Shown piece after piece: positions 1 through 5,613 of a stretch of 5,630 nucleotides of DNA. The translations under genes and the position numbers were made by a program. Origin of the DNA: Eubacteriales bacterium (lineage in GTDB: Bacteria > Bacillota > Clostridia > Christensenellales > CAG-138); contig JAQVRG010000080.1 of assembly GCA_028701165.1 (NCBI GenBank), positions 1 to 5,630 of the forward strand. The letters are read 5' to 3'. Under the pieces are notes generated by a model. That model searched no databases. It was not told the origin of the DNA and saw nothing but the letters and a program-made list of their open reading frames with translations. How positions within the stretch are numbered: position 1 is the stretch's first letter; every line of letters starts with the position of its first letter.

Positions 1-2
1 AG

Positions 3-248
3 CGCGCGTTGGGCTCTTCTAAGGACAGCGGCGTGAAGGTTACGGAGATCAGAGAGGATACCTCCCCCTTCAAGCTGGATTATAACCCCGAGCACCCGGA
101 CGCGAACGAGGAAGGCTATGTGGAGATGCCCAACGTGGATCTCGCGGTGGAGATGATCGATATGATGGCGGCGACGCGATCCTACGAGGCCAACATTACC
201 GCCGTCAACGCCTTCAAGAGCATGGCGCTTAAGGCGCTTGAGATCTAA
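3..248 (+). CDS. flgC: FlgC, flagellar proximal rod protein (5' end missing)
   Basis: This is the C-terminal part of FlgC, a component of the proximal rod that is exported through the flagellar type III gate and stacks with FlgB above FliE. The frame is open from the first bases of the window, giving 81 visible residues. Family members are usually about 135-150 residues, so roughly 55-70 N-terminal residues lie upstream. Visible FlgC hallmarks are GVKVTEIREDTSPFK, the block YNPEHPDANEEGYVEMPNV, and the C-terminal helix motif RSYEANITAVNAFKSMALKALEI-like region that pairs with the N-terminal helix in rod and hook proteins. The TTG at position 9 could be taken as a start but lies inside the conserved protein, so the gene is better read as 5'-partial. 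The TAA stop is followed at once by the fliE ribosome binding site, which points to a shared transcript with fliE. The identification is secure. Confidence 0.95.
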   Translation, partial: RALGSSKDSGVKVTEIREDTSPFKLDYNPEHPDANEEGYVEMPNVDLAVEMIDMMAATRSYEANITAVNAFKSMALKALEI

Positions 249-263
249 GAGGAGGATGAATAG

Positions 264-569
264 ATGCCGGATATTTCTTCCGTACAGGCGGTAGCTAACG
301 TCATCAACGGTCTTTCCGCGTCGGGGCAGAGCACGGCGGAAAGCGGCGGCGTATCCTTTCAGGACTTTTTGAGCACCGCGCTCAACGAGATGACGGATAC
401 GGGCGAAACCTCCATCGCGTTCAACGACGCGCTGCTGATGGGGGAATCCAACAACCTGCACGATCCCATGATCGCCGCGACGGAGGCCGAGCTAAGCGTA
501 AGCCTCGTGGTGCAGATACGCGACAAGGCGCTTGACGCCTACAACGAGATCATGCGCATGCAGGTTTAA
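264..569 (+). CDS. fliE: FliE, MS-ring to rod adaptor protein
   Basis: FliE is a small periplasmic protein, exported early, that joins the MS ring and the FliP-FliR gate to the proximal rod. The gene is complete: 101 residues, normal for the family (about 95-110). The N-terminal third is variable and rich in S, G and A. The conserved part begins with SFQDFLSTALNEM (about residues 31-43) and continues from DPMIAATEAELSVSL (67-81) through QIRDKALDAYNEIMRMQV (84-101), which ends in the family's characteristic IMRMQV. The ATG at 264 follows a strong Shine-Dalgarno (GAGGAGG at 249-255) at normal spacing, 15 bp after the flgC stop. The order flgC-fliE is standard. What follows is not: fliO comes next instead of fliF. 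Confidence 0.97.
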   Translation: MPDISSVQAVANVINGLSASGQSTAESGGVSFQDFLSTALNEMTDTGETSIAFNDALLMGESNNLHDPMIAATEAELSVSLVVQIRDKALDAYNEIMRMQV

Positions 570-574
570 GGAGG
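568..574 (+). promoter_or_regulatory. Ribosome binding site of fliO, overlapping the fliE stop codon
   Basis: AAGGAGG is a near-perfect Shine-Dalgarno that shares its first two bases with the TAA stop of fliE and sits 8 bases before the ATG at 583. It fixes the fliO start at 583 rather than at the upstream in-frame ATG at 532, which lies inside fliE. The overlap suggests fliE and fliO are translationally coupled. Confidence 0.8.
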
Positions 575-582
575 AGACGAGG

Positions 583-996
583 ATGCGGACGCCGGCGGTT
601 CCACAGATCAATACGGCGGGTGGAGGCATGACGGGGGATATCCTGCTCATGATCCTCTATCTCGTGCTGATCCTCGTGGGCGCGTATTATGCGACGCGGC
701 TGTTCGCGCGCATGGCGCAGCGCGGCGTGCTTTTGGGCGGCGGCAAAAACGCTTTCCGTCCGGGGGCGTATATCACGCTTATTGACAGACTGGCCGTGGA
801 CAAGGAGCACAGCGTGCTTCTGATCAAGGTCAACGACGCCTATTACCTTATCGGCATGGGCGAACAGGTGACGCTGCTGGAAAAGCTGGGCGCCCTGCCC
901 GAAGAATTGGTTGCGCAGGCCGAAGCGCAAGCGCCCAACGCGTTTCAAACCGTGCTGGACGCGTGGAGAGAGCGGGGGAAGCATGAAGAAGAATAG
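583..996 (+). CDS. fliO: FliO (FliO/FliZ family), flagellar export-gate assembly protein
   Basis: FliO is a small single-span membrane protein needed for efficient assembly and stability of the FliP ring in well-studied bacteria. It is not part of the mature gate. The predicted protein has 137 residues. A short N-terminus is followed by one hydrophobic segment (about 18-37, GDILLMILYLVLILVGAYYA), then a basic stretch, then the small beta-rich cytoplasmic domain with the family pattern LIDRLAVDKEHSVLLIKV, YYLIGMGEQVTLLEKL (about 66-102). The tail is hydrophilic and ends GKHEEE. The ATG at 583 is chosen for its ribosome binding site. An internal ATG at 628 has a purine run too close to it. The gene overlaps fliP by 14 bp. 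FliO diverges quickly, so the call rests on the combination of fold pattern, size and position before fliP. Confidence 0.88.
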   Translation: MRTPAVPQINTAGGGMTGDILLMILYLVLILVGAYYATRLFARMAQRGVLLGGGKNAFRPGAYITLIDRLAVDKEHSVLLIKVNDAYYLIGMGEQVTLLEKLGALPEELVAQAEAQAPNAFQTVLDAWRERGKHEEE

Positions 997-1906
997 TCCC
1001 CGCCGCGTAAAACGCAAAACGGGACGGCTGCTGCGCGTGCTTTGTATAGCGCAGCTCGTCCTGATCCTCATGGTGAGCGCCATCGGCTGCGTATCGCAGG
1101 CGGATATCGACGCGGCGCTATCGGCGCAGGCGGAAACGGCGGATACGGAAATGCCGTCGGCGACCGAGGGTATTACGGATCCGCAGGACGAGCTTACCGA
1201 TGAGGAGTTTCTCGAGGGCGAACAGGCGGAGACGGAGGAAGATCCCACCGTGCTGGGACAGCTGACGGAGCTTTTGGGCAGCCGTTCGGCAAGCGTGCGC
1301 ATCATCGTGCTGCTCACGCTTTTATCCATAGCGCCGTCGCTGCTTATCATGCTCACCTGCTTTGTGCGCATCATCATGGTGCTGGGCTTTACGCGAAACG
1401 CGCTGGGCTTGCAGCAGATGCCGCCCAATCAGGTGCTGATCGGCTTTGCGCTGATCTTGACCCTGTTTGTGATGTCGCCGGTCATCGATCAGATCAAGAC
1501 CGAGGCGTATATACCCTATGTGCTCGAGCAGATCGATCTGGAGGAGGCGGTGGAGCGCGGCTCCGGCCCCTTGCGGGAATTCATGCTGCGTCAGACCCGC
1601 GCGGACGATCTTGGCATGTTCTTCCGCTTCACCGGAGAGGAGATACCGGAGGATGTGATGGACTCCCCCATGAAGATCGTGATCCCCGCCTTTCTCACGA
1701 GCGAATTCAGGCGGGCCTTCGAGATCGGCTTCTTCATCTACATCCCCTTCATCGTAATCGACATGATCGTGGCGAGCACGCTCATGTCCATGGGTATGAT
1801 GATGCTGCCGCCCATCACGATATCGCTGCCCTTTAAGGTGCTGCTTTTCGTTGTGGCGGACGGATGGAGCTTGACGGTGCAGTCGCTTCTTTCCAGCTTC
1901 GGCTAA
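983..1906 (+). CDS. fliP: FliP, export-gate core protein with long acidic N-terminal extension
   Basis: FliP forms the pentamer at the heart of the FliP5-FliQ4-FliR1 gate through which flagellar subunits cross the membrane. The protein has 307 residues, against about 220-260 for most FliPs. The core is fully typical: SVRIIVLLTLLSIAPSLLIM (104-123), CFVRIIMVLGFTRNALGLQQ (126-145), PPNQVLIGFAL (147-157), the late block IPAFLTSEFRRAFEIGFFIY (234-253), and MMMLPPITISLPFKVLLFV with the terminal ADGW (272-295). The excess length is N-terminal: a basic n-region (nine K/R in the first 18), a hydrophobic stretch ending in SAIGC with Cys at 36, then residues 41-88 with 18 D/E and no K or R. Signal peptides are known in FliP (Salmonella FliP is processed), but this linker is unusual. 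The ATG at 983 lies inside the fliO 3' end after a GGGGGA purine run, so translation is probably coupled to fliO. Confidence 0.96.
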   Translation: MKKNSPRRVKRKTGRLLRVLCIAQLVLILMVSAIGCVSQADIDAALSAQAETADTEMPSATEGITDPQDELTDEEFLEGEQAETEEDPTVLGQLTELLGSRSASVRIIVLLTLLSIAPSLLIMLTCFVRIIMVLGFTRNALGLQQMPPNQVLIGFALILTLFVMSPVIDQIKTEAYIPYVLEQIDLEEAVERGSGPLREFMLRQTRADDLGMFFRFTGEEIPEDVMDSPMKIVIPAFLTSEFRRAFEIGFFIYIPFIVIDMIVASTLMSMGMMMLPPITISLPFKVLLFVVADGWSLTVQSLLSSFG

Positions 1907-1910
1907 GTAA

Positions 1911-1924
1911 GCCCCGAAAGGGGC
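1911..1924 (+). other. GAAA-tetraloop hairpin between fliP and fliQ
   Basis: GCCCC-GAAA-GGGGC forms a perfect 5-bp GC-only stem closed by a GNRA (GAAA) tetraloop, starting 4 bases after the fliP stop. No T-run follows, and the operon continues, so it is not a normal intrinsic terminator. Plausible roles are protecting the fliP 3' end, marking an RNA processing site, or reducing coupling between fliP and fliQ. The structure is visible; the role is inference. Confidence 0.55.
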
Positions 1925-1954
1925 GGCGCAGGAAGCATCGACACATTATGCGTT

Positions 1955-1963
1955 GGGAGGAGG
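1955..1963 (+). promoter_or_regulatory. Ribosome binding site of fliQ
   Basis: GGGAGGAGG ends 8 bases before the ATG at 1972. It sets the fliQ start there rather than at the in-frame ATGs at 1948 or 1864. The first of these lies just upstream of the site and the second inside fliP. It is one of the strongest Shine-Dalgarno sequences in the window, and fliQ is the only export-gate gene here that starts well clear of its upstream neighbour apart from flhA. Confidence 0.8.
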
Positions 1964-1971
1964 AAAAGCGC

Positions 1972-2241
1972 ATGACGCAGGAATTGATCATCACCGTGAT
2001 GCGGGACGCCGTTATGACGGTGCTGAAGTGTTCCCTTCCCTTGCTGCTCGCGGCAATGGTGATCGGCATCATCGTGTCCATCATACAGGCGGCGACGCAG
2101 GTCAACGAGCAGACGCTTGCGTTTGTGCCCAAGATCATAGGCGTGTTTCTGATGCTGCTCTTTGTAAGCGGCTATATGGTTTCCGAGCTGACGGACTTCT
2201 TTACGCGCATGTATGGGTATGTCGCCCAACTGATCTTCTAG
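1972..2241 (+). CDS. fliQ: FliQ, export-gate core protein
   Basis: FliQ packs as four copies around the FliP5-FliR1 core in the membrane-embedded export gate. The 89-residue length is exactly typical. Two hydrophobic helices are visible (about 15-38 and 52-72), joined by the signature loop QAATQVNEQTLAFVPKI (39-55), which is highly conserved in FliQ and in the virulence homologues of the SctS family. The flagellar context rules out the latter. The start at 1972 is set by the ribosome binding site directly upstream. The final TAG shares its last base with the GTG start of fliR. Nothing is missing or unusual in the protein. Confidence 0.97.
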   Translation: MTQELIITVMRDAVMTVLKCSLPLLLAAMVIGIIVSIIQAATQVNEQTLAFVPKIIGVFLMLLFVSGYMVSELTDFFTRMYGYVAQLIF

Positions 2242-3029
2242 TGGCGGCGCTTAGGGAGCTTCAGACCGTCGCGCTCGACTACATATTGCTTCTGTTCCTG
2301 CGGGTGGCGGGTATCGTTTGGTCGAACCCCGTCTATGGGCGGCGCAGCATTCCCGGACCCGCGCGCATAGCGTTTGCGCTGGCGCTGACCTACTTTTTCT
2401 TTACCGCCGTGCCCGTTACGGTGCAGCCGGCGTACAACACGCTGCTTACCTATGCGCTGCTGTGCGTCAAGGAGATACTCGTGGGCGTTGTGATCGGCTT
2501 CGTGCTCACGCTGTTTTTCAGCATCTCCCATTCGGCGGGGCAGATGATCGATATGCAGATCGGCTTGGGTATGGCGAACGTGTACGATCCGCAGACCAAC
2601 GCGCAGGTGCCCTTGATGGGCAATTTGCTCAACGTGGTCATGATCCTCGTGTTTTTTGCGGTGGGCGGCGACAGGAAGCTGATCAGCATCCTGTACCTGA
2701 CCATCGTGAAGATACCCGTCGGCGGCGTCACGCTGACGGCGGATACAGCGCTGGCGTTTGTGGATATGTTTGTGGCCATGTTCATTTTGGCGGTGCGCAT
2801 GGCGCTGCCCATCATCGCTTCGGGTCTGATCACGGAGGCCATTATGGGCACGATCATTCACACCGTGCCGCAGCTGAACGTTTTTGCGGTGGGCATGCCG
2901 CTGAAGGTCGCCATGGGGTTTGTGGTGCTGCTCTTGATCCTGCCGGTATACGTGGAGTTTTCCGCGGTGATCTTTGATGAAATGTATGTAAGCTTGAGCG
3001 ATCTGCTTGCCACGATGGCGGAGGTATGA
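2241..3029 (+). CDS. fliR: FliR, export-gate core protein
   Basis: FliR is the single-copy subunit that completes the FliP5-FliR1 helical core of the export gate; its fold resembles a FliP-FliQ fusion. The protein has 262 residues, the normal length, and is almost entirely hydrophobic, with about six membrane-embedded stretches. Recognisable blocks are KEILVGVVIGF (77-87), AGQMIDMQIGLGMANVYDPQ (99-118), ITEAIMGTIIHTVPQLNVF (197-215) and VGMPLKVAMGF (217-227). The start is a GTG overlapping the fliQ TAG by one base (TAGTG). No Shine-Dalgarno is visible before it, so initiation probably depends on ribosomes finishing fliQ. That would fit the low copy number of FliR. The gene ends in TGA, in the same frame as flhB. 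Confidence 0.96.
   Translation: MAALRELQTVALDYILLLFLRVAGIVWSNPVYGRRSIPGPARIAFALALTYFFFTAVPVTVQPAYNTLLTYALLCVKEILVGVVIGFVLTLFFSISHSAGQMIDMQIGLGMANVYDPQTNAQVPLMGNLLNVVMILVFFAVGGDRKLISILYLTIVKIPVGGVTLTADTALAFVDMFVAMFILAVRMALPIIASGLITEAIMGTIIHTVPQLNVFAVGMPLKVAMGFVVLLLILPVYVEFSAVIFDEMYVSLSDLLATMAEV
3020..3025 (+). promoter_or_regulatory. Ribosome binding site of flhB inside the fliR 3' end
   Basis: GGAGGT within the last codons of fliR ends 10 bases before the ATG at 3036. Two out-of-frame ATGs (3026 and 3029) lie between but lead to a stop within a few codons, and they are too close to the GGAGGT for good initiation. The site supports 3036 as the flhB start and independent or coupled re-initiation after fliR. 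Confidence 0.6.
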
Positions 3030-3035
3030 TGCGGT

Positions 3036-4112
3036 ATGGCGAGTAACGAGGGCCCCGGCGGCGAACGCACAGAACCGGCAACGCCTAAAAAGCGCCGGGA
3101 GGCGCGGGAAAAAGGGCAGGTTCGCAAAAGCCAAGAGCTGGTCTCGGCGCTTATGCTCATCATCATGTTCGGCGCTCTTTCCCTGCTGGGGCCGGGCATG
3201 TGGGGCAATATGCAGTCCCTCGTGCGTAACGGCTTAACGCTTACATGGCGGCAGGGCGAGCTGCTTTTAGCCTCTGACGTACCCCGCCTTTTGCAGCTGG
3301 GCGCCACGGAATTCGCGCGCATTATTCTTCCGCTGCTGCTGATCGCCTTTACGGCGGGCGTCTGCGTCAACGTTGTGCAGATCGGCTTCCTGTTTTCCTC
3401 CAAAGCGCTCGAGCCTAAGTTCAGCCGGCTGAACCCTTTGGAGGGGATCAAGCGCATGTTCTCCACGCGCACGCTCTTTGAGATGGCCAAAACCATCGCC
3501 AAGGTCATCGTGATCGGCGTGATCGCCTATGACGAGATCATCAAAGCGGCGCCGAGTTTTACTATGATGGCGGGCAACAACATCAGAGCGGCCATCACCG
3601 CGACGGCTCTTGCCATACGAAACGCCGGCTTTAAGATCGGCCTCGCGCTGCTCATCATTGCAATCTTCGATTTCCTTTACCAGTGGTACAAGTACGAGAA
3701 GGACCTGCGCATGACCAAGTACGAGGTAAAGGTGGAGTACAAGCAAACGGAGGGCGACCCGCAGATCAAGGGACGGATACGCCAAAAGCAGCGGCAGATG
3801 GCGGCCATGCGCACCATGGAGGCCGTTCCGCAGGCGGATGTGGTCATCACCAACCCCACGCACTTCGCCGTCGCGCTCAAGTATGACGCGGAGGTTTCCG
3901 ACGCGCCTGTGGTGATCGCCAAGGGACAGGATTATTTGGCGCAGCGCATCAAGCAGATCGCGCGGGACAACGACGTGGAGATCGTCGAAAATGTGGAAGT
4001 CGCCCGCAGCCTCTATGCCATGTGCGAGGTGGGCGACGCGATACCGCTGGAGCTTTATCAGGCGGTAGCCGAGATACTGGCGCGGGTATTCAAAAGCAGG
4101 CAGGGCAAATAG
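3036..4112 (+). CDS. flhB: FlhB, self-cleaving export-gate and substrate-specificity switch protein
   Basis: FlhB wraps the FliPQR gate and switches export from rod/hook to filament substrates after autocleavage of its cytoplasmic domain. The protein has 358 residues, typical for the family. It opens with the conserved hydrophilic segment ERTEPATPKKRREAREKGQV (10-29). Four hydrophobic segments follow (about 38-55, 93-118, 150-167, 195-215), with the inter-helix block LEPKFSRLNPLEGIKRMFS (125-143). After these come the charged linker (WYKYEKDLRMTKYEVKVEYK, 217-236) and the C-terminal domain. The autocleavage motif NPTH is intact at 273-276 (bases 3852-3863), with cleavage expected between N273 and P274. 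The family tail AVAEILARVF (345-354) is present. The start follows fliR after two in-frame codons beyond its TGA, so the two genes are nearly fused. FlhB is expected to be cleaved and functional. Confidence 0.97.
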   Translation: MASNEGPGGERTEPATPKKRREAREKGQVRKSQELVSALMLIIMFGALSLLGPGMWGNMQSLVRNGLTLTWRQGELLLASDVPRLLQLGATEFARIILPLLLIAFTAGVCVNVVQIGFLFSSKALEPKFSRLNPLEGIKRMFSTRTLFEMAKTIAKVIVIGVIAYDEIIKAAPSFTMMAGNNIRAAITATALAIRNAGFKIGLALLIIAIFDFLYQWYKYEKDLRMTKYEVKVEYKQTEGDPQIKGRIRQKQRQMAAMRTMEAVPQADVVITNPTHFAVALKYDAEVSDAPVVIAKGQDYLAQRIKQIARDNDVEIVENVEVARSLYAMCEVGDAIPLELYQAVAEILARVFKSRQGK

Positions 4113-4114
4113 CG

Positions 4115-4128
4115 TCGCGCGAGCGCGA
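4115..4128 (+). repeat. Short GC-rich inverted repeat after flhB
   Basis: TCGCG and CGCGA form a 5-bp perfect stem with a CGAG loop two bases after the flhB stop. It lies in a local run of GAGC units (4121, 4127, 4131). It is small and has no T-run, so a terminator role is unlikely. It may be chance in GC-rich sequence. Confidence 0.3.
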
Positions 4129-4152
4129 GCGAGCAGTTGCGAATCGGAAAAC

Positions 4153-4180
4153 TCGCCAAAGGTTGAAGGATCTTTGGCGA
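4153..4180 (+). promoter_or_regulatory. Perfect 9-bp hairpin in the flhA leader, possible translational control element
   Basis: TCGCCAAAG (4153-4161) and CTTTGGCGA (4172-4180) are perfectly complementary around a 10-base loop, GTTGAAGGAT. A G-U pair could extend the stem to 10 bp. No T-run follows, so it is not an ordinary terminator. It ends 5 bases before the GGGGAG that serves flhA. The loop contains AAGGAT, which resembles the core of the CsrA recognition sequence (a GGA presented in a hairpin loop). The hairpin is clear in the sequence; control of flhA by CsrA or another factor is inference. Confidence 0.5.
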
Positions 4181-4185
4181 ACAAC

Positions 4186-4191
4186 GGGGAG
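4186..4191 (+). promoter_or_regulatory. Ribosome binding site of flhA
   Basis: GGGGAG lies 5 bases before the ATG at 4197 and directly downstream of the leader hairpin. A second purine patch, AGGA at 4193-4196, touches the start codon and is too close to act as a Shine-Dalgarno. The site is weaker and more closely spaced than those of fliE, fliO and fliQ. Confidence 0.55.
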
Positions 4192-4196
4192 TAGGA

Positions 4197-5613
4197 ATGA
4201 AGTTCAAGCTGCAAGACGTGGTCATAGCCGTTGCGATCCTCGCGGTCGTGATGCTGATCATACTCCCCATACCGCCCGCCATAATGGATATCACGCTCGT
4301 GCTCAACATCGCGGTATCCTTGATGGTGCTTCTTATGACCATCTACATCACGGAGCCCTTGCAGTTTGCGTCCTTTCCGACGGTGCTGCTGCTGCTGACC
4401 ATCTTCCGCTTGGCGCTTAACATCCGCACGACTACGCTGATATTGGGCAACGGCGGCAACGCGGGCAACGTGATACGGACATTCGCAAACTTCGTAATAG
4501 GCGATAACCTCGTCGTGGGCGTGATCATCTTCTTGATCATCATCATCGTGCAGTTTGTGGTTATCACAAAGGGCGCTGAGCGCGTGGCGGAGGTCGCGGC
4601 GAGATTCACGCTCGACGCCATGCCCGGCAAGCAGATGGCGATCGACGCGGACTTGAATTCGGGCCTTATTGACGAACAGCAGGCCAAGGAACGCCGCAGC
4701 AAGATACAGCGCGAAGCGGATTTCTACGGCGCAATGGACGGCTCGAGCAAATTCGTCAAGGGCGACGCCATCATCGGCATCCTTATCACCATCGTCAACG
4801 CCGTGGGCGGCTTGATTATAGGCCTTGTAGGGGACGGCGGCATGACCACAGAGGAGGTGGTCAACACCTATATTATCGCTACTGTCGGCGACGGCCTGTG
4901 CAGCCAGATACCCGCGCTGCTCGTATCCACCTCCATGGGCATCATCGTCACCCGCGCGACCTCTGAAAACAATTTGGGGCGCGATCTCGCGGCGCAATTT
5001 GGTGCCCAGCCCTATCTGTTTTTGATACTGGGCGGCATGCTGCTTATATTTGCCGTGATCCCCGGCATGCCGACCATTCCGGTGATTCTGCTTGCGCTAC
5101 TGATGGCGGGGCTTGGCTACTTGCTGCTGCGCGCGCATAAAAAGGCGGAGCAGGAGGCGGCGGCGCCTAAGGACGTGCAGGAGGAGGCCGCCAAGGAAAT
5201 GCTTAAGCCCGAAAAGGTCACCACGCTGTTGCAGGTTGATCTGATCGGCGTAGAGCTGGGCTACGGTTTGCTGCCGCTTGTAGACACGACGCAGGGCGGC
5301 GATCTTCTTGAGCGTGTGGTCATGATACGAAGACAGCTTGTGATGGATCTTGGCATCATCGTGCCCGTGATACGGCTTAGGGATAATATCCAGATCAATT
5401 CCAGCCAGTATGTGATCAAGATCAAGGGGATCGAGGTAGCCTCCGGCGAGGTTAAGATGGATCATTTTCTGGCGTTGTCTACCGGCGACGTCATGGGCAA
5501 GATCGACGGTATCCCCACCGTAGAGCCGACCTTCGGCCTTCCGGCTTTGTGGATCACAGCCGCCAACCGGGAACGTGCGGAGCTTTTGGGCTATACCACG
5601 ATCGATCCGCCCT
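4197..5613 (+). CDS. flhA: FlhA, flagellar export ring protein (3' end missing, contig end)
   Basis: FlhA forms the nonameric ring under the export gate. It couples proton flow to export and docks chaperone-substrate complexes through its cytoplasmic domain. The 472 visible residues include the membrane domain (about 1-312, roughly eight hydrophobic helices), the acidic/alanine-rich linker after about 313, and the first part of the cytoplasmic domain up to AELLGYTTIDPP. The family signature RVAEVAARFTLDAMPGKQM is perfect at 129-147. Asp190 in FVKGDAIIG corresponds to the Asp important for proton-driven export in Salmonella FlhA (D208, from memory). Complete FlhAs are about 680-700 residues, so some 200 C-terminal residues are missing. 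The apparent TAG at 5613-5615 is one genomic T plus the first two bases of Illumina adapter, so it is not a real stop and the gene should not be called truncated or pseudogenic. The start ATG and MKFKLQDVV opening are typical. Confidence 0.97.

Noticed and set aside
1..25. Possible adapter remnant at the left end (GCTCTTC at 13-19 resembles the end of the Illumina adapter)
   Set aside because: The match stops after 7 bases and the following bases do not continue the adapter, while the FlgC frame is open from base 3.
532..582. Upstream in-frame ATG for fliO at 532
   Set aside because: It lies inside the conserved C-terminus of fliE, has no ribosome binding site and adds cysteine- and arginine-rich residues unlike FliO; the ATG at 583 has a near-perfect site.
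983..1040. Twin-arginine (Tat) signal in the FliP N-terminus
   Set aside because: There are paired arginines, but the surrounding SPRRVKRK does not fit S-R-R-x-F-L-K, and FliP is a Sec/SRP-inserted membrane protein.
550..1428. 292-codon minus-strand open frame opposite fliO and fliP
   Set aside because: The serine-rich and arginine-rich translation resembles no family, and the + strand genes here are well supported.
3027..3029. Reassigned TGA codon (for example TGA read as Trp or Gly)
   Set aside because: No other gene here contains an internal in-frame TGA, tryptophans are encoded by TGG, and flhB has its own ribosome binding site and typical start.
3026..3046. Six-codon mini-ORF (MMRYGE) overlapping the flhB start
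   Set aside because: Its ATGs are within a few bases of the GGAGGT, too close for good initiation, and such a short frame is expected by chance.
2238..3134. 298-codon minus-strand open frame opposite fliR
   Set aside because: Same shadow pattern (H/R/Q-rich, low-complexity composition) opposite an obvious FliR.
4153..4185. Intrinsic terminator between flhB and flhA
   Set aside because: The stem is good, but the bases after it (ACAACGGGG) contain no T-run, and flhA follows as the expected next gene.
3267..4997. 576-codon open frame on the minus strand across flhB and flhA
   Set aside because: It is rich in H, D, R and Q with no recognisable domain, has no convincing ribosome binding site and lies opposite two strongly conserved flagellar genes. 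It is the expected antisense shadow of GC-rich codon use.
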